Source of the DNA: Paenibacillus doosanensis
Lineage (GTDB): Bacteria > Bacillota > Bacilli > Paenibacillales > NBRC-103111
Direction: 5' to 3'
Length of the DNA: 46,521 bases
Assembly (NCBI RefSeq): GCF_025060755.1
Contig: NZ_JANYUY010000060.1
Location: 1 to 46,521 of the forward strand
The position numbers and the translations under genes were made by a program. Positions 36,148 through 44,155 of this stretch are shown here, piece after piece. The notes under the pieces were generated by a model, which had not been told where the DNA came from, ran no database searches, and saw only the letters and a list, made by a program, of their open reading frames with translations. Each line of letters opens with the position of its first letter. Position 1 is the stretch's first letter.

Positions 36148-36172
36148 CTATCTTTCAGATGAGCAAAGATAG
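36148..36172. promoter_or_regulatory. Inverted repeat at the helD transcription start, candidate operator
   Basis: CTATCTTT (36148-36155) and AAAGATAG (36165-36172) are perfect 8-bp arms with a 9-bp spacer. The position just downstream of the promoter suits a repressor site or a 5' stem-loop in the mRNA. Confidence 0.45.
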
Positions 36173-36261
36173 ACCATCATAATAATTCCTTTAAATCAAG
36201 TATAGCATCTTGTGACCGCAGTTGTCAACTACCGTTTGTATACCAATCGAAGAGAGGCGAT

Positions 36262-38628
36262 TTGACTTTGAGTATCACGGATCAAGATTGGCGCGAGGAG
36301 CAGCAGCGAGCCGACATGGTTATCGGCAAAATAGGCAGACGCATTGAACAGCTGGAGCGGGAAGTCGGGATTGTACGATCGGATGTCGTGGATATCCGCA
36401 AAAATTTTTGGGATGACGTTACGGTTAACTTAAGCAATATGGAAGATTTGACGGAGACTTACTTCAGCTTGAAGCAGCAGGTCGAAATCCTTGACGAACG
36501 AGAGCGGCGTCACCGGAACGCTTCCGTGGCGCTCGGCAAGCTGACCCGGCTGGTGCGGTCGCCTTATTTCGGACGGATCGATTTCACGGAGGAGGGAGCA
36601 AAGAGCGGCGAAAGCATCTATCTTGGCATCGCTTCGTTTAACGATGACGATGAGAATACGTTCCTCGTGTACGACTGGCGGGCTCCGGTATCCAGCCTGT
36701 ACTATGATTATCCGCCGGGTCCGGCTTCCTATGAGACGCCGGGAGGCGATGTCGCCGGCACGATGTCGCTGAAGCGGCAGTATGTGATTCGCGACGGAAG
36801 CATCGCTCTTATGTTCGATACCGGCGTTACGATCGGCGACGAGCTGCTGAAGCAGGTGCTGAGCCGCAGCTCCGACGCGCAGATGAAGAGTATTGTCGCG
36901 ACGATCCAGAAGGAGCAGAACCGGATCATCCGCAATGATCGCAGCCGGATGCTGATCGTGCAAGGGGCCGCAGGCAGCGGCAAAACGTCGGCCGCGCTGC
37001 AGCGGGTCGCCTATTTGCTCTATAAGCACCGGGAGACGCTGTCGGCCGATCAGATGGTGCTGTTTTCGCCGAACCCGATGTTCAACAGCTATGTGTCCAC
37101 CGTGCTGCCCGAGCTCGGCGAGGAAAATATGCAGCAGACGACGTTCCAGCAGTACCTGGAGCATCGCCTCGGCAAACAATATGAGCTTGAGGACCCGTTC
37201 GCGCAGCTGGAATACGTGCTCTCGGCAGCCGATGAGCCCGGATACGAGGCGAGAATCGAAGGCATTCGCTACAAATCGTCGGCAGACTATTTGCATGCGA
37301 TTACGGCATATAAGGATGTGCTGGAACGGGAGGGCATGATCTTTGGGTCTGTCCGGTTCCAGGGAAGAAGCGTCGTATCGGCGGAGCAGATTCGAGAAAA
37401 GTTCTACTCCTTCGACTCGTCCATCCGGCTGCCGAACCGTTTGATCCTGCTGCGGGACTGGCTGCTGCAGCAGCTGCGGCAGTTCGAGAAGGCGGAGCGG
37501 GAGCGGGATTGGGTGGAAGAGCGCATTAACTTGCTCGAACCGGAGGATTATCAGCGCGCCTATTCCCAGATGCGCCGCAAGCAGCAGGGGCGGACCGAGA
37601 CGTTCGACGATTATGAAGTCGAGAAGGATTTGCTCGCCCGCATGGTCGTGGCGGAGGAGATGAAGCCGGTCCGCCGCAAAATCAAGCGGCTGCGCTTCGT
37701 TCACGTGCTCGCCATCTATCGTCAGCTGTTCGAGAATGAAGCGCTGTTCTCCCAGACTGCGGGCGCATCCGGCGTGCCGGAGCATTGGCAGGACATCTGC
37801 CGTCAAACGGTCGGCAAGCTGAGCGGCAAGGAGATTCCCTATGAAGACGCTACGCCGCTGCTATATTTGAACGAGCTGATGCTGGGCTTCCAGACGAACA
37901 ATTCGGTTCGCCACGTGATCGTCGACGAGGCGCAGGATTATTCGCCGTTTCAGCTGGAATTTCTGAAGCGGCTGTTTCCCCGCAGCCGGATGACGGCGCT
38001 CGGCGATATGAACCAGGCGATCTACGCGCACGCTTCGGCTCTCGGCGAGCTCGATCCGATCGCGGCGCTGTACGGCCCCGAGCAGACGGAGCTGATCCGC
38101 TTGACCCGCAGCTATCGCTCGACCCGCGAGATCGTCGAGTTCTCCCGCGGGATGGTGCCGGGAGGCGAAGAGATCGTGCCGTTCAACCGCGGCGGCGACA
38201 AGCCGCAGGTGACGACGGCGGCGGACCGCTCGGAGCTGCACGACAACATCGTCGCCGATATGGAGGCGCTGCGCGCGGACGGCTACGAGTCGGTCGCGAT
38301 CATCTGCAAGACGGCGGGAGCAAGCGCCGCGGCGTACGAAGCGCTGCGGGAGCGGCTGCCGCTGCAGCTGGTGACGAAGAATACGCCGGAATTCGTGAAG
38401 GGGATGCTCGTGCTCCCGGCATATTTGGCCAAAGGCGTCGAGTTCGACGCCGTCATCATCTATGACGGCTCGCAGGAGCAGTACCATCGCGAAAGCGAGC
38501 GCAAGCTGTTCTATACCGCCTGCACACGGGCGATGCATCTGCTGCATATTTATGCGCTCGGCGAACCGAGCCCGTTCGTTACGTCGCAGCCCGCGGACAC
38601 GTTCGCGTTGGAGACGGTTCGGGCGTAG
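36262..38628 (+). CDS. helD: HelD-like RNA polymerase recycling ATPase, UvrD/Rep superfamily
   Basis: A 788-residue superfamily-1 helicase-like ATPase. HelD removes stalled or post-termination RNA polymerase from DNA. An N-terminal coiled-coil arm (about residues 10-90, including QQRADMVIGKIGRRIEQLER), the segment SPYFGRIDF and VYDWRAPVSSLYYDY are typical of HelD rather than of UvrD or PcrA. Walker A GAAGSGKT (235-242), Walker B-like VIVDEAQDYSPFQ, GDMNQAIYA, RSYRST and YTACTRAMHLL are the helicase motifs, all intact. TTG 36262 follows AGAGAGGCGA; a second TTG two codons later is possible. The gene is flanked by its own promoter and a downstream terminator. Confidence 0.9.
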   Translation: MTLSITDQDWREEQQRADMVIGKIGRRIEQLEREVGIVRSDVVDIRKNFWDDVTVNLSNMEDLTETYFSLKQQVEILDERERRHRNASVALGKLTRLVRSPYFGRIDFTEEGAKSGESIYLGIASFNDDDENTFLVYDWRAPVSSLYYDYPPGPASYETPGGDVAGTMSLKRQYVIRDGSIALMFDTGVTIGDELLKQVLSRSSDAQMKSIVATIQKEQNRIIRNDRSRMLIVQGAAGSGKTSAALQRVAYLLYKHRETLSADQMVLFSPNPMFNSYVSTVLPELGEENMQQTTFQQYLEHRLGKQYELEDPFAQLEYVLSAADEPGYEARIEGIRYKSSADYLHAITAYKDVLEREGMIFGSVRFQGRSVVSAEQIREKFYSFDSSIRLPNRLILLRDWLLQQLRQFEKAERERDWVEERINLLEPEDYQRAYSQMRRKQQGRTETFDDYEVEKDLLARMVVAEEMKPVRRKIKRLRFVHVLAIYRQLFENEALFSQTAGASGVPEHWQDICRQTVGKLSGKEIPYEDATPLLYLNELMLGFQTNNSVRHVIVDEAQDYSPFQLEFLKRLFPRSRMTALGDMNQAIYAHASALGELDPIAALYGPEQTELIRLTRSYRSTREIVEFSRGMVPGGEEIVPFNRGGDKPQVTTAADRSELHDNIVADMEALRADGYESVAIICKTAGASAAAYEALRERLPLQLVTKNTPEFVKGMLVLPAYLAKGVEFDAVIIYDGSQEQYHRESERKLFYTACTRAMHLLHIYALGEPSPFVTSQPADTFALETVRA

Positions 38629-38696
38629 GAAGCCGCGTGAAACGAGCCGTTTTATTTTGCTCATAAACATGTTAGAATAAATGACAGAAGAGAAAG

Positions 38697-38722
38697 CGGC
38701 GTTCCCTCGGAACGTCGTTTTT
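38697..38722 (+). terminator. Intrinsic terminator between helD and the dGTPase-like gene
   Basis: CGGCGTTCC (38697-38705) pairs with GGAACGTCG (38709-38717) with one G-U pair, followed by TTTTT. It lies about 70 bp after helD and 57 bp before the next start. Confidence 0.85.
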
Positions 38723-38778
38723 CGATATAGAAACCTGATAGAACGATCGGGTTCGGCGAACTGGAGATGAGAACAACG

Positions 38779-40095
38779 ATGGATTTGCGAAAGCTTAGAT
38801 TGAACGATACGACCCATACCAAGTCCAGCGAGGAGCGGGATGAATACGAGAAAGATTACGCGCGGCTCATTCAATCGCCCGCCTTCCGCAGGCTGCAGGG
38901 GAAATCGCAGGTGTTCGGGGCGGGGTCCGGCGACTATTACCGCACCCGGCTGACGCATTCCCTGGAAGTGTCGCAAATTGCCCGGGAGGTAGCCAGACGG
39001 ATCGGCAAGCTGTATCCGTTTCTGAGCCGGAAGGAGCATCCGGGACTCGTTCTGGACCCAGCCGTAGTGGAATGCGCTTCGCTCGCCCATGATTTGGGAC
39101 ACCCTCCGTTCGGGCATAAAGGGGAGGATGTGCTGAACCGGCTGCTGTCCGTCGTTCACGGACTGTCTTATGAGGGAAACGCGCAAAATTTCCGCATCTT
39201 GATGTTTTTGGAGAAACGGGCCGGCAGCGGCAGCGGACTGGATCTGACGACGGCGGTGCTGCTCGCGATTAACAAATATCCGTTTAATCTGGATGAACCG
39301 GACCGTCTTAAAGGCGTCTACGGAATGGAGTGGCAGGACATCGCCGCGCTGCGCTATAAGTGGGGGATGCCGGAAGGCTGCTCGACGCTGGAAGCGCAGC
39401 TGATGGATCTATGCGATGACATCGCTTATTCGACCCATGATATCGAGGACGGCATTCGCGCGGGCAAAATTCAAATGAACCGCACGTTTTTCGAGGACGA
39501 GAGGCTCGTCGAGAATGTCATTCAGGAAATTGTCGATGATCACGGTAACGGGGATATGGGCTGGGATCAGGTCGATATGAAGGCGATGGTCAAGGAAGTG
39601 CTGTTCTCCTTCCTGGAGCAGTGGGAGACGATCTATGCCGAATGCGGCAACGAGGCGTCCCGCACGCGCAGGGAAATTAAGGCGCGCTGGGTCAGCGCGT
39701 TCGCTCATCAGGTCGGCATTATCGACGATGCCAAGAAAGGCTGGAAGCGGGTCACCTTTGTCCGAGACGGACAGGAGGACGTGCAGCTGCTGCGCACGAT
39801 GGAAGTATTGAAGAAGCTCGCTTGGGTGACGCTGATCAAGGATTTTCGGGTGCAGCGGCTGCAGAAGCGCAGCGAGATTATGATCCAGAGGCTGTGGACC
39901 AGCTTCATCGAATATGAAACCGGCCGACTGATCATTCCGCCGGACTGGATCGAGAACTACGATCAGCATAAGAGCCGTTGGTCATGGCCGCGGTTTGTCG
40001 CCGATTATATATCCGGGATGACCGACGCCTATGCGGAAAAAGTTTATGCGGAAATGTTCGCAAGCAAGTCCGGCTCGATCTATGAGATGGATTAG
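38779..40095 (+). CDS. dGTPase-like HD-domain deoxynucleoside triphosphohydrolase
   Basis: A 438-residue cytosolic enzyme of the Dgt family, which splits dNTPs into deoxynucleoside and triphosphate. The N-terminal FRRLQGKSQVF, TRLTHSLEV (His60) and AHDLGHPPFGHKGE (His104-Asp105) are the metal-binding HD motifs in the usual order, with later DDIAYSTHDIEDG supplying the last Asp. ATG 38779 is chosen because GGAGATGA lies at ideal spacing; an in-frame ATG at 38767 overlaps that site and would add four residues. The substrate range (dGTP only or several dNTPs) is unknown. A terminator follows the gene. Confidence 0.88.
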   Translation: MDLRKLRLNDTTHTKSSEERDEYEKDYARLIQSPAFRRLQGKSQVFGAGSGDYYRTRLTHSLEVSQIAREVARRIGKLYPFLSRKEHPGLVLDPAVVECASLAHDLGHPPFGHKGEDVLNRLLSVVHGLSYEGNAQNFRILMFLEKRAGSGSGLDLTTAVLLAINKYPFNLDEPDRLKGVYGMEWQDIAALRYKWGMPEGCSTLEAQLMDLCDDIAYSTHDIEDGIRAGKIQMNRTFFEDERLVENVIQEIVDDHGNGDMGWDQVDMKAMVKEVLFSFLEQWETIYAECGNEASRTRREIKARWVSAFAHQVGIIDDAKKGWKRVTFVRDGQEDVQLLRTMEVLKKLAWVTLIKDFRVQRLQKRSEIMIQRLWTSFIEYETGRLIIPPDWIENYDQHKSRWSWPRFVADYISGMTDAYAEKVYAEMFASKSGSIYEMD

Positions 40096-40109
40096 CGGCG
40101 GGCATACTA

Positions 40110-40161
40110 AGCCTGCAGCATGTTTTTGGGTCAACGGACCCGAAGGCTGCGGGCTTTTTTT
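40110..40161 (+). terminator. Intrinsic terminator after the dGTPase-like gene
   Basis: AGCCTGCAG (40110-40118) pairs with CTGCGGGCT (40147-40155) with an inner GGGT/ACCC stem, followed by TTTTTT. Confidence 0.85.
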
Positions 40162-40228
40162 GCATTTCAGAATGACAAATTCATGCAAGCGAGACGGCGT
40201 AACGGATGCAAAAGGAGGTGTGGCAGCG

Positions 40229-40420
40229 ATGACATCGGAATTTGACAGCCGGCAGGAGCGTGAGCAAGGGCGCGAGCGGCGGCAGGAGCATGAACCCAGC
40301 ATAGCGCCCGGCATGAACACGCATGATCCGCTGGAAGAAAAGGCCACGGAGGAAGAAATCGGCCGGGGAGAATCGACCGAGGTAACCCGGCTGTTTCTGG
40401 ACCGGACCCCGGAGGAGTAA
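40229..40420 (+). CDS. Small acidic hydrophilic protein, 63 residues, unknown function
   Basis: ATG 40229 follows a near-perfect AAGGAGGTG, and a terminator comes directly after, supporting a real gene. The protein is rich in Glu, Arg and Gln (for example REQGRERRQEHEP and EEKATEEEIGRGE) and ends TRLFLDRTPEE. It has no membrane segment and is probably disordered. I do not recognise a family. The frame is also open upstream, but there without a start signal. Confidence 0.6.
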   Translation: MTSEFDSRQEREQGRERRQEHEPSIAPGMNTHDPLEEKATEEEIGRGESTEVTRLFLDRTPEE

Positions 40421-40436
40421 GCGCGGCGCGAACAAA

Positions 40437-40483
40437 ACGGACAGAAGCTGCCTGGCTGGAAGCGGGGGCGTCTGTCCGTTTTT
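40437..40483 (+). terminator. Intrinsic terminator after the small acidic protein gene
   Basis: ACGGACAGA (40437-40445) pairs perfectly with TCTGTCCGT (40471-40479), followed by TTTT. Confidence 0.88.
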
Positions 40484-40484
40484 A

Positions 40485-40493
40485 TGTTATACT
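40485..40493 (+). promoter_or_regulatory. Extended -10 promoter element for the ATPase gene
   Basis: TGTTATACT: a TG one base before TATACT, an extended -10 arrangement that can work without a good -35 box, which is missing here. It overlaps the end of the preceding terminator by position. Confidence 0.45.
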
Positions 40494-40527
40494 ATAGGAA
40501 ATAAATGGAACATAGGAGGCGGTGAGG

Positions 40528-41265
40528 ATGTATCTTCAAACCGTTACGCTGATGCGGGAGCGCCTGCCCGATACGGAGCGGGAGCAGTACCCGTTCTCGA
40601 TTCCGAGCATTCGTACGCTGAATCGGCTTTCGTTCGAAAGTCCGGTAACCTTCTTCGTAGGGGAGAACGGCTCGGGCAAGTCGACGCTGCTGGAGGCGAT
40701 CGCCTATCAAGCGGGCTTCAACACGGCGGGCGGAGGGGTCAACAACCGGCATGAGGCGGAGGCTTCCGGATCGGTGCTCGGACCGTATCTTAGGTTATCG
40801 TGGATGCCCAAAGTGTCGAACGGCTTTTTTCTGCGGGCCGAGTCGTTCTATCAGTTCGCCTCGCATTTGGACGAGCTGTCCAAAGACCCGCTGGAGGGCT
40901 ACAAGGCTTACCGCGCCTACGGGAACCGCTCCTTGCATGAGCAGTCGCACGGCGAATCGTTCTTCGCGCTGTTTCAGCACCGCTTCGGCAAGAGGGGCGT
41001 CTACTTGCTCGACGAACCGGAGGCGGCCCTGTCTTCCGCGCGCCAGCTTGCCTTTCTCCGGCGACTTCATGAGCTCGCCCCGTATTCCCAGTTCATCATC
41101 GCCACTCATTCGCCGATCCTGATGGGCTACCCGGACGCGCAAATTTACGAATTCGACAGCTCGCCGATCCGTCCGGTGCGGTATGAGGATACGCCGCATT
41201 ACGAAATTACCAAAGGCTTCTTAAACCATCGCGAGCAGTATTTGCACCGGCTGTTCGAGGACTGA
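40528..41265 (+). CDS. Stand-alone AAA/ABC-type ATPase, 245 residues
   Basis: A soluble ATPase with Walker A GENGSGKS (45-52), an ABC-like signature LHEQSHGESF (136-145), Walker B GVYLLDEPEAAL (157-168) and a switch His in IATHSPIL (191-198). The pattern, with a short predicted-helical insertion instead of a long coiled coil, matches small ABC-class ATPases annotated as AAA-family proteins related to SMC/RecF-type enzymes, not transporter subunits. The start ATG 40528 is favoured over GTG 40522 by the distance from AGGAGG. No partner gene (nuclease or membrane protein) is adjacent on the same strand, so its role is open. Confidence 0.82.
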   Translation: MYLQTVTLMRERLPDTEREQYPFSIPSIRTLNRLSFESPVTFFVGENGSGKSTLLEAIAYQAGFNTAGGGVNNRHEAEASGSVLGPYLRLSWMPKVSNGFFLRAESFYQFASHLDELSKDPLEGYKAYRAYGNRSLHEQSHGESFFALFQHRFGKRGVYLLDEPEAALSSARQLAFLRRLHELAPYSQFIIATHSPILMGYPDAQIYEFDSSPIRPVRYEDTPHYEITKGFLNHREQYLHRLFED

Positions 41266-41366
41266 CTTATGGCGACAACCGGTCAGAATGCGAGACGGAC
41301 GGACCGATCGGCAAGGGAAGCCTCCTCCCCGGCAATCCGCTTATCCATCCCCTCGCTGCTGCAAGT

Positions 41367-42425
41367 TCAGGAAGCCGCCGCCGTCTGCGGCTTGCGATTA
41401 AGTTTGGAGCGCATGCGCCGAACAAGCGGTTTTTCGACAAGCAGGTAGATGAGGCAGCATAAGCCGAGCGACAGCGCGAAGCATATCGCCGTCGTGCCGA
41501 AGGCTCCGATCTCCGCGGGCAGGTGTGCGGATTTGGCCAGCTTGAGCGTAATCGACAGGCAGGCGAGGCTGGTCAGCAAAATGGAGTAAGAAGCGTCCCC
41601 CAGAAATTGCAGCGGCTTCAGCGCGCGCGGCATGCCGATCTTCATGGAGCCTACGCCGGCGAGAACGAGCCCCGATCCTATCGTATACAGCGTATTGACG
41701 TACGGCAAAGCTGGGAAGGCCGAGCGGAGCAGCCAAATCGCAGGAAACATCAGCGCCCCTGCAATGAGCCAGCACCCGCTTTGGCGGATCAAGCCGCGGC
41801 CGATGCCGTATGCGATGCCTGCTCCCAGCACAAATTCCAAATTCAGCGGATCGAACAGCAGATGGACCCACGGATTTTCCTTCAAATGAATCCACCCGGC
41901 GGTGTTCATGCCGATGATTGCCATCCATAAGCCGAAACCGGCAAGGGCCGCTTTTTGTTCCATGACGAACAAGAGAGAGAACGCCGCGTAGAACAGAACG
42001 ATATAAATCAGCGACCAGGCGACCCCCAGAATCGGCGGGTTATCCCCCGGTATAAGCAGCAGAGAACGGAAAATTTCCGCCGGTTTGGTCTCGAAGCCGA
42101 GCCCGAAGGAAGGCATGAGGAAGTAGACCGGAATGACGGCGGCATTGACCAGCCAATATAGCGGATAAATTCTCATCAATCGTTTGGTCATAAAAGGAAG
42201 CCACATTTTCGCGTTGCCGAAGTGATTGTGATATAAGGTATACATAAGAAACCCGGTCAGCACGAAAAAATAGGCGTAACCGCCTGAACGCCCCATATCG
42301 CTGATGCCGAGGAAATTGATTTGAAAATATTTTTCTCCCATTTGCGCGGTATGAAACAGCATGACCAGCATGACGGCCACGCCTCTCGCCGCCTGAATGA
42401 GCGGGATCGTCACTCGCTTCTCCAT
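41367..42425 (-). CDS. Membrane acyltransferase, acyltransferase-3 family
   Basis: A 352-residue integral membrane protein with about ten hydrophobic segments. The family transfers acetyl or other acyl groups to surface sugars or related molecules. The N-terminal motif QAARGVAVMLVMLFH contains the R-G and the His expected for catalysis (His25), followed by GYAYFFVLTGFLMYTLY and KRLMRIYPLYW, all typical of the family. The C-terminus is a short basic tail. The ATG is preceded by AAGGAGCC. Its target is unknown; it is divergent to the neighbouring + strand gene at 42605 and convergent with the ATPase gene. Confidence 0.88.
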   Translation of the reverse strand: MEKRVTIPLIQAARGVAVMLVMLFHTAQMGEKYFQINFLGISDMGRSGGYAYFFVLTGFLMYTLYHNHFGNAKMWLPFMTKRLMRIYPLYWLVNAAVIPVYFLMPSFGLGFETKPAEIFRSLLLIPGDNPPILGVAWSLIYIVLFYAAFSLLFVMEQKAALAGFGLWMAIIGMNTAGWIHLKENPWVHLLFDPLNLEFVLGAGIAYGIGRGLIRQSGCWLIAGALMFPAIWLLRSAFPALPYVNTLYTIGSGLVLAGVGSMKIGMPRALKPLQFLGDASYSILLTSLACLSITLKLAKSAHLPAEIGAFGTTAICFALSLGLCCLIYLLVEKPLVRRMRSKLNRKPQTAAAS

Positions 42426-42604
42426 TGGTTAGGCTCCTTGTTCCTAGACTAAATGTCTTCTCATGATCCCATAGAAACATGTCGTAAGTATGACCTTAAT
42501 CTGAAAATCAGCTGAGACGAGCCTTAAAATTAGCTTAACGGGCAAGAAAGGCGCATACGCTGGTAAAGGAAGAGAAGCTTAAGAACGCTTGGAGGGAAGC
42601 AATC

Positions 42605-42934
42605 ATGACGAAAGAGGAAGTGCTGCAGCAGCTTCAGCAGCTGCCGGAGCAGCTCAAGGAAGCGGAGGCGGATTATTATGCCGCCTTAAGCCGCCTGGAG
42701 GACGCCAAGCTGGCTCTGCGCGCCAAAGAATGCGAGCTGTTCAGCCAAGGGCTCATCTCGGGCAGAAACGAGCAGGCCCGCGATGCGGAAATATGGCAGC
42801 ATACCCATGAGCTGCAAAGGACGCTGACGAGAGCTAAAGTGGCGGTGGATCAATATCGGGTAGATTACGACTATTTGAAAAACAAGCTGGATAATGCTCA
42901 GCTTATGGCGCAGCTGCTGCTCCAGCTCGATTGA
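42605..42934 (+). CDS. Small coiled-coil protein, 109 residues, unknown function
   Basis: A Gln/Leu/Glu-rich, almost wholly helical protein beginning MTKEEVLQQLQQLPEQLKEA, with heptad-like spacing suggesting a coiled coil (about residues 3-45 and 65-109). ATG 42605 follows TTGGAGGG. No signal or membrane segment. I do not recognise the family. It converges on the gene at 43022 across a long hairpin. Confidence 0.7.
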   Translation: MTKEEVLQQLQQLPEQLKEAEADYYAALSRLEDAKLALRAKECELFSQGLISGRNEQARDAEIWQHTHELQRTLTRAKVAVDQYRVDYDYLKNKLDNAQLMAQLLLQLD

Positions 42935-42939
42935 CAGGA

Positions 42940-43006
42940 AGAAGACCCGAAGGCCGGGAGGAAGCGGGCTGTATGAGCGCCGCTTTCTTGTGCCTGAGGG
43001 TCTTCT
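42940..43006. terminator. Probable bidirectional hairpin between convergent genes
   Basis: AGAAGACCC (42940-42948) pairs with GGGTCTTCT (42998-43006), with an inner GAAGCGG/CCGCTTT stem. T-runs are weak on both sides, but it sits exactly between convergent genes. Confidence 0.5.
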
Positions 43007-43021
43007 GTCATGTAGTTTGCA

Positions 43022-43423
43022 TTAGAAGCAGGTGAATTGGCTGATTCGGTTCAGGTCGAGTCCGAAATACAGCCAGAAGCCTGCGGAGCCGACGCCGAAC
43101 CAGCGAAAGCCCGCAATCGAGCGGCGCCCGACATGAGTCAAGAACATCCAGTACTGGTCCCCGTTCGTTTGCCAAATATAGACGTTGCGGAACATGCAGC
43201 GGCGAATGCTGCCCGGGTCTACTGCAAATGCCGTTGCGGCAGGCATGGGCGGCACGAAGCTGGGCGGCGGCGACTGAGGCGCGCCGATCTGTCCCGGCCC
43301 CCCGCCGCCCGGAGGCGGCGGAGGCGGAAATCCGCCCGGGCCTCCGGGGAAGCCTCCTCCCGGTCCGGGAACAAAGCTTCTTGGTTGGTGCTGCTGAGAG
43401 CGTTGCGGTTGATATGGGTACAT
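43022..43423 (-). CDS. Pro/Gly-rich small protein with conserved aromatic C-terminal domain
   Basis: A 133-residue protein. Residues 1-60 are Pro/Gly/Gln-rich (PGPGGGFPGGPGGFPPPPPP). The rest reads CMFRNVYIWQTNGDQYWMFL, then RSIAGFRWFG and WLYFGLDLNRISQFTCF, an aromatic-rich compact domain that resembles one shared by small proteins of Bacillus and Paenibacillus whose function I do not know. ATG at 43423 is preceded by AAAAGGAGATG. No signal peptide. The Pro/Gly stretch suggests surface or spore location, which is inference only. Confidence 0.75.
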   Translation of the reverse strand: MYPYQPQRSQQHQPRSFVPGPGGGFPGGPGGFPPPPPPGGGGPGQIGAPQSPPPSFVPPMPAATAFAVDPGSIRRCMFRNVYIWQTNGDQYWMFLTHVGRRSIAGFRWFGVGSAGFWLYFGLDLNRISQFTCF

Positions 43424-44141
43424 GACGGAACATCTCCTTTTATCGAATGGCTGAGCGTGTGCCTATCTAAGATTCAATATATGTAGCAGCTGCCTAGCAG
43501 GTATGGGCTTCAGCCTGGTCGATAAGAAAAACGTCCATCCATGGCCTTGTTGCTCGCTTTAAAGGCGAGTGCTAGCGCTTCTACAGTGCAGTACACTCGC
43601 AACGGACACAGCGGCCGTTATATCAACCGTATCGGCCATTTTGGATTTCTAACGGACACGGCTGCAGCTATTTATTGCCAAATACGCTTTAGAAAGCAAT
43701 TCGGAGCTATGTAACTGCCGTCATGACCGTTACGTTTAAAAAGCGTCTGTTTGCGACGAATTTAGCTCCCTGACGTCCGTTAGCTTTAGAAACGGTTCGA
43801 TGCCCTTCAGTTCCGGGGGCTACACCTCCTGTACTGTAGCGCTCTTCCAGGCCGTTCGAGCGCTTACCCGTTCTGCTTGGGGGAGCAGTGTTTGAAGGCG
43901 CTATTTTCGCGATAAGAAACCCGGCCTGCAGTCAAGCCAACGCCTAAACGGATGCGTTAGAGCATTAACACGACTTTAAAAAGAACCGGCAAAAAACGAG
44001 CATCCTGCGGACGATAGAGGTTTCCGCTCGCTGTTGCAGCCGGATTTCTTTCATTTTGAGCCCCTCAAGCAGGGGGAATCCGTATACAAAGATGACCGCT
44101 TACTGCTGCTCCAACTCGCAACCCGCCCTCTGGCCACTTTT
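43424..44141. other. Long intergenic region filled with repeats, no gene
   Basis: About 700 bp between two - strand genes. No credible coding frame. It consists of an array of AACGGACA-type hairpin units (43565-43860), a short CTGCT/AGCAG hairpin near 43873, and the structured repeat element C (43990-44155). Confidence 0.65.
43565..43860. repeat. AACGGACA-type hairpin repeat array
   Basis: Four degenerate units begin near 43600, 43650, 43712 and 43771. Unit 1 is AACGGACACAGCGGCCGTTA; unit 2 begins TAACGGACACGG; unit 3 pairs TAAC with GTTA; unit 4 ends GTCCGTTA. TTTAGAAA/TTTAAAAA-type spacers recur between them. The array is bordered by imperfect inverted arms, AGCGCTTCTACAGTGCAGTA and TGTACTGTAGCGCT. 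GCGAGTG/CACTCGC forms a stem at its left edge. Confidence 0.6.
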
Positions 44142-44155
44142 TCACCACGCTTTTA
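43990..44155 (-). repeat. Structured dispersed repeat element C, overlapping the end of proS
   Basis: Read on the - strand it starts GGTGAAAAAGT, passes CAGTAAGCGGTC, forms a hairpin CGGATT/AATCCG with an inner CCCCT/AGGGG stem, and ends in a terminator-like stem GCGAGCGGA/TCCGC...GCTCG followed by TTTTTT (43991-43996 on this strand). It may serve as the proS terminator. The first bases include the proS stop codon. Confidence 0.75.

Noticed and set aside
43565-43860. CRISPR array
   Set aside because: Units are degenerate, of variable spacing and internally paired; there are no identical repeats with unique spacers and no cas genes.
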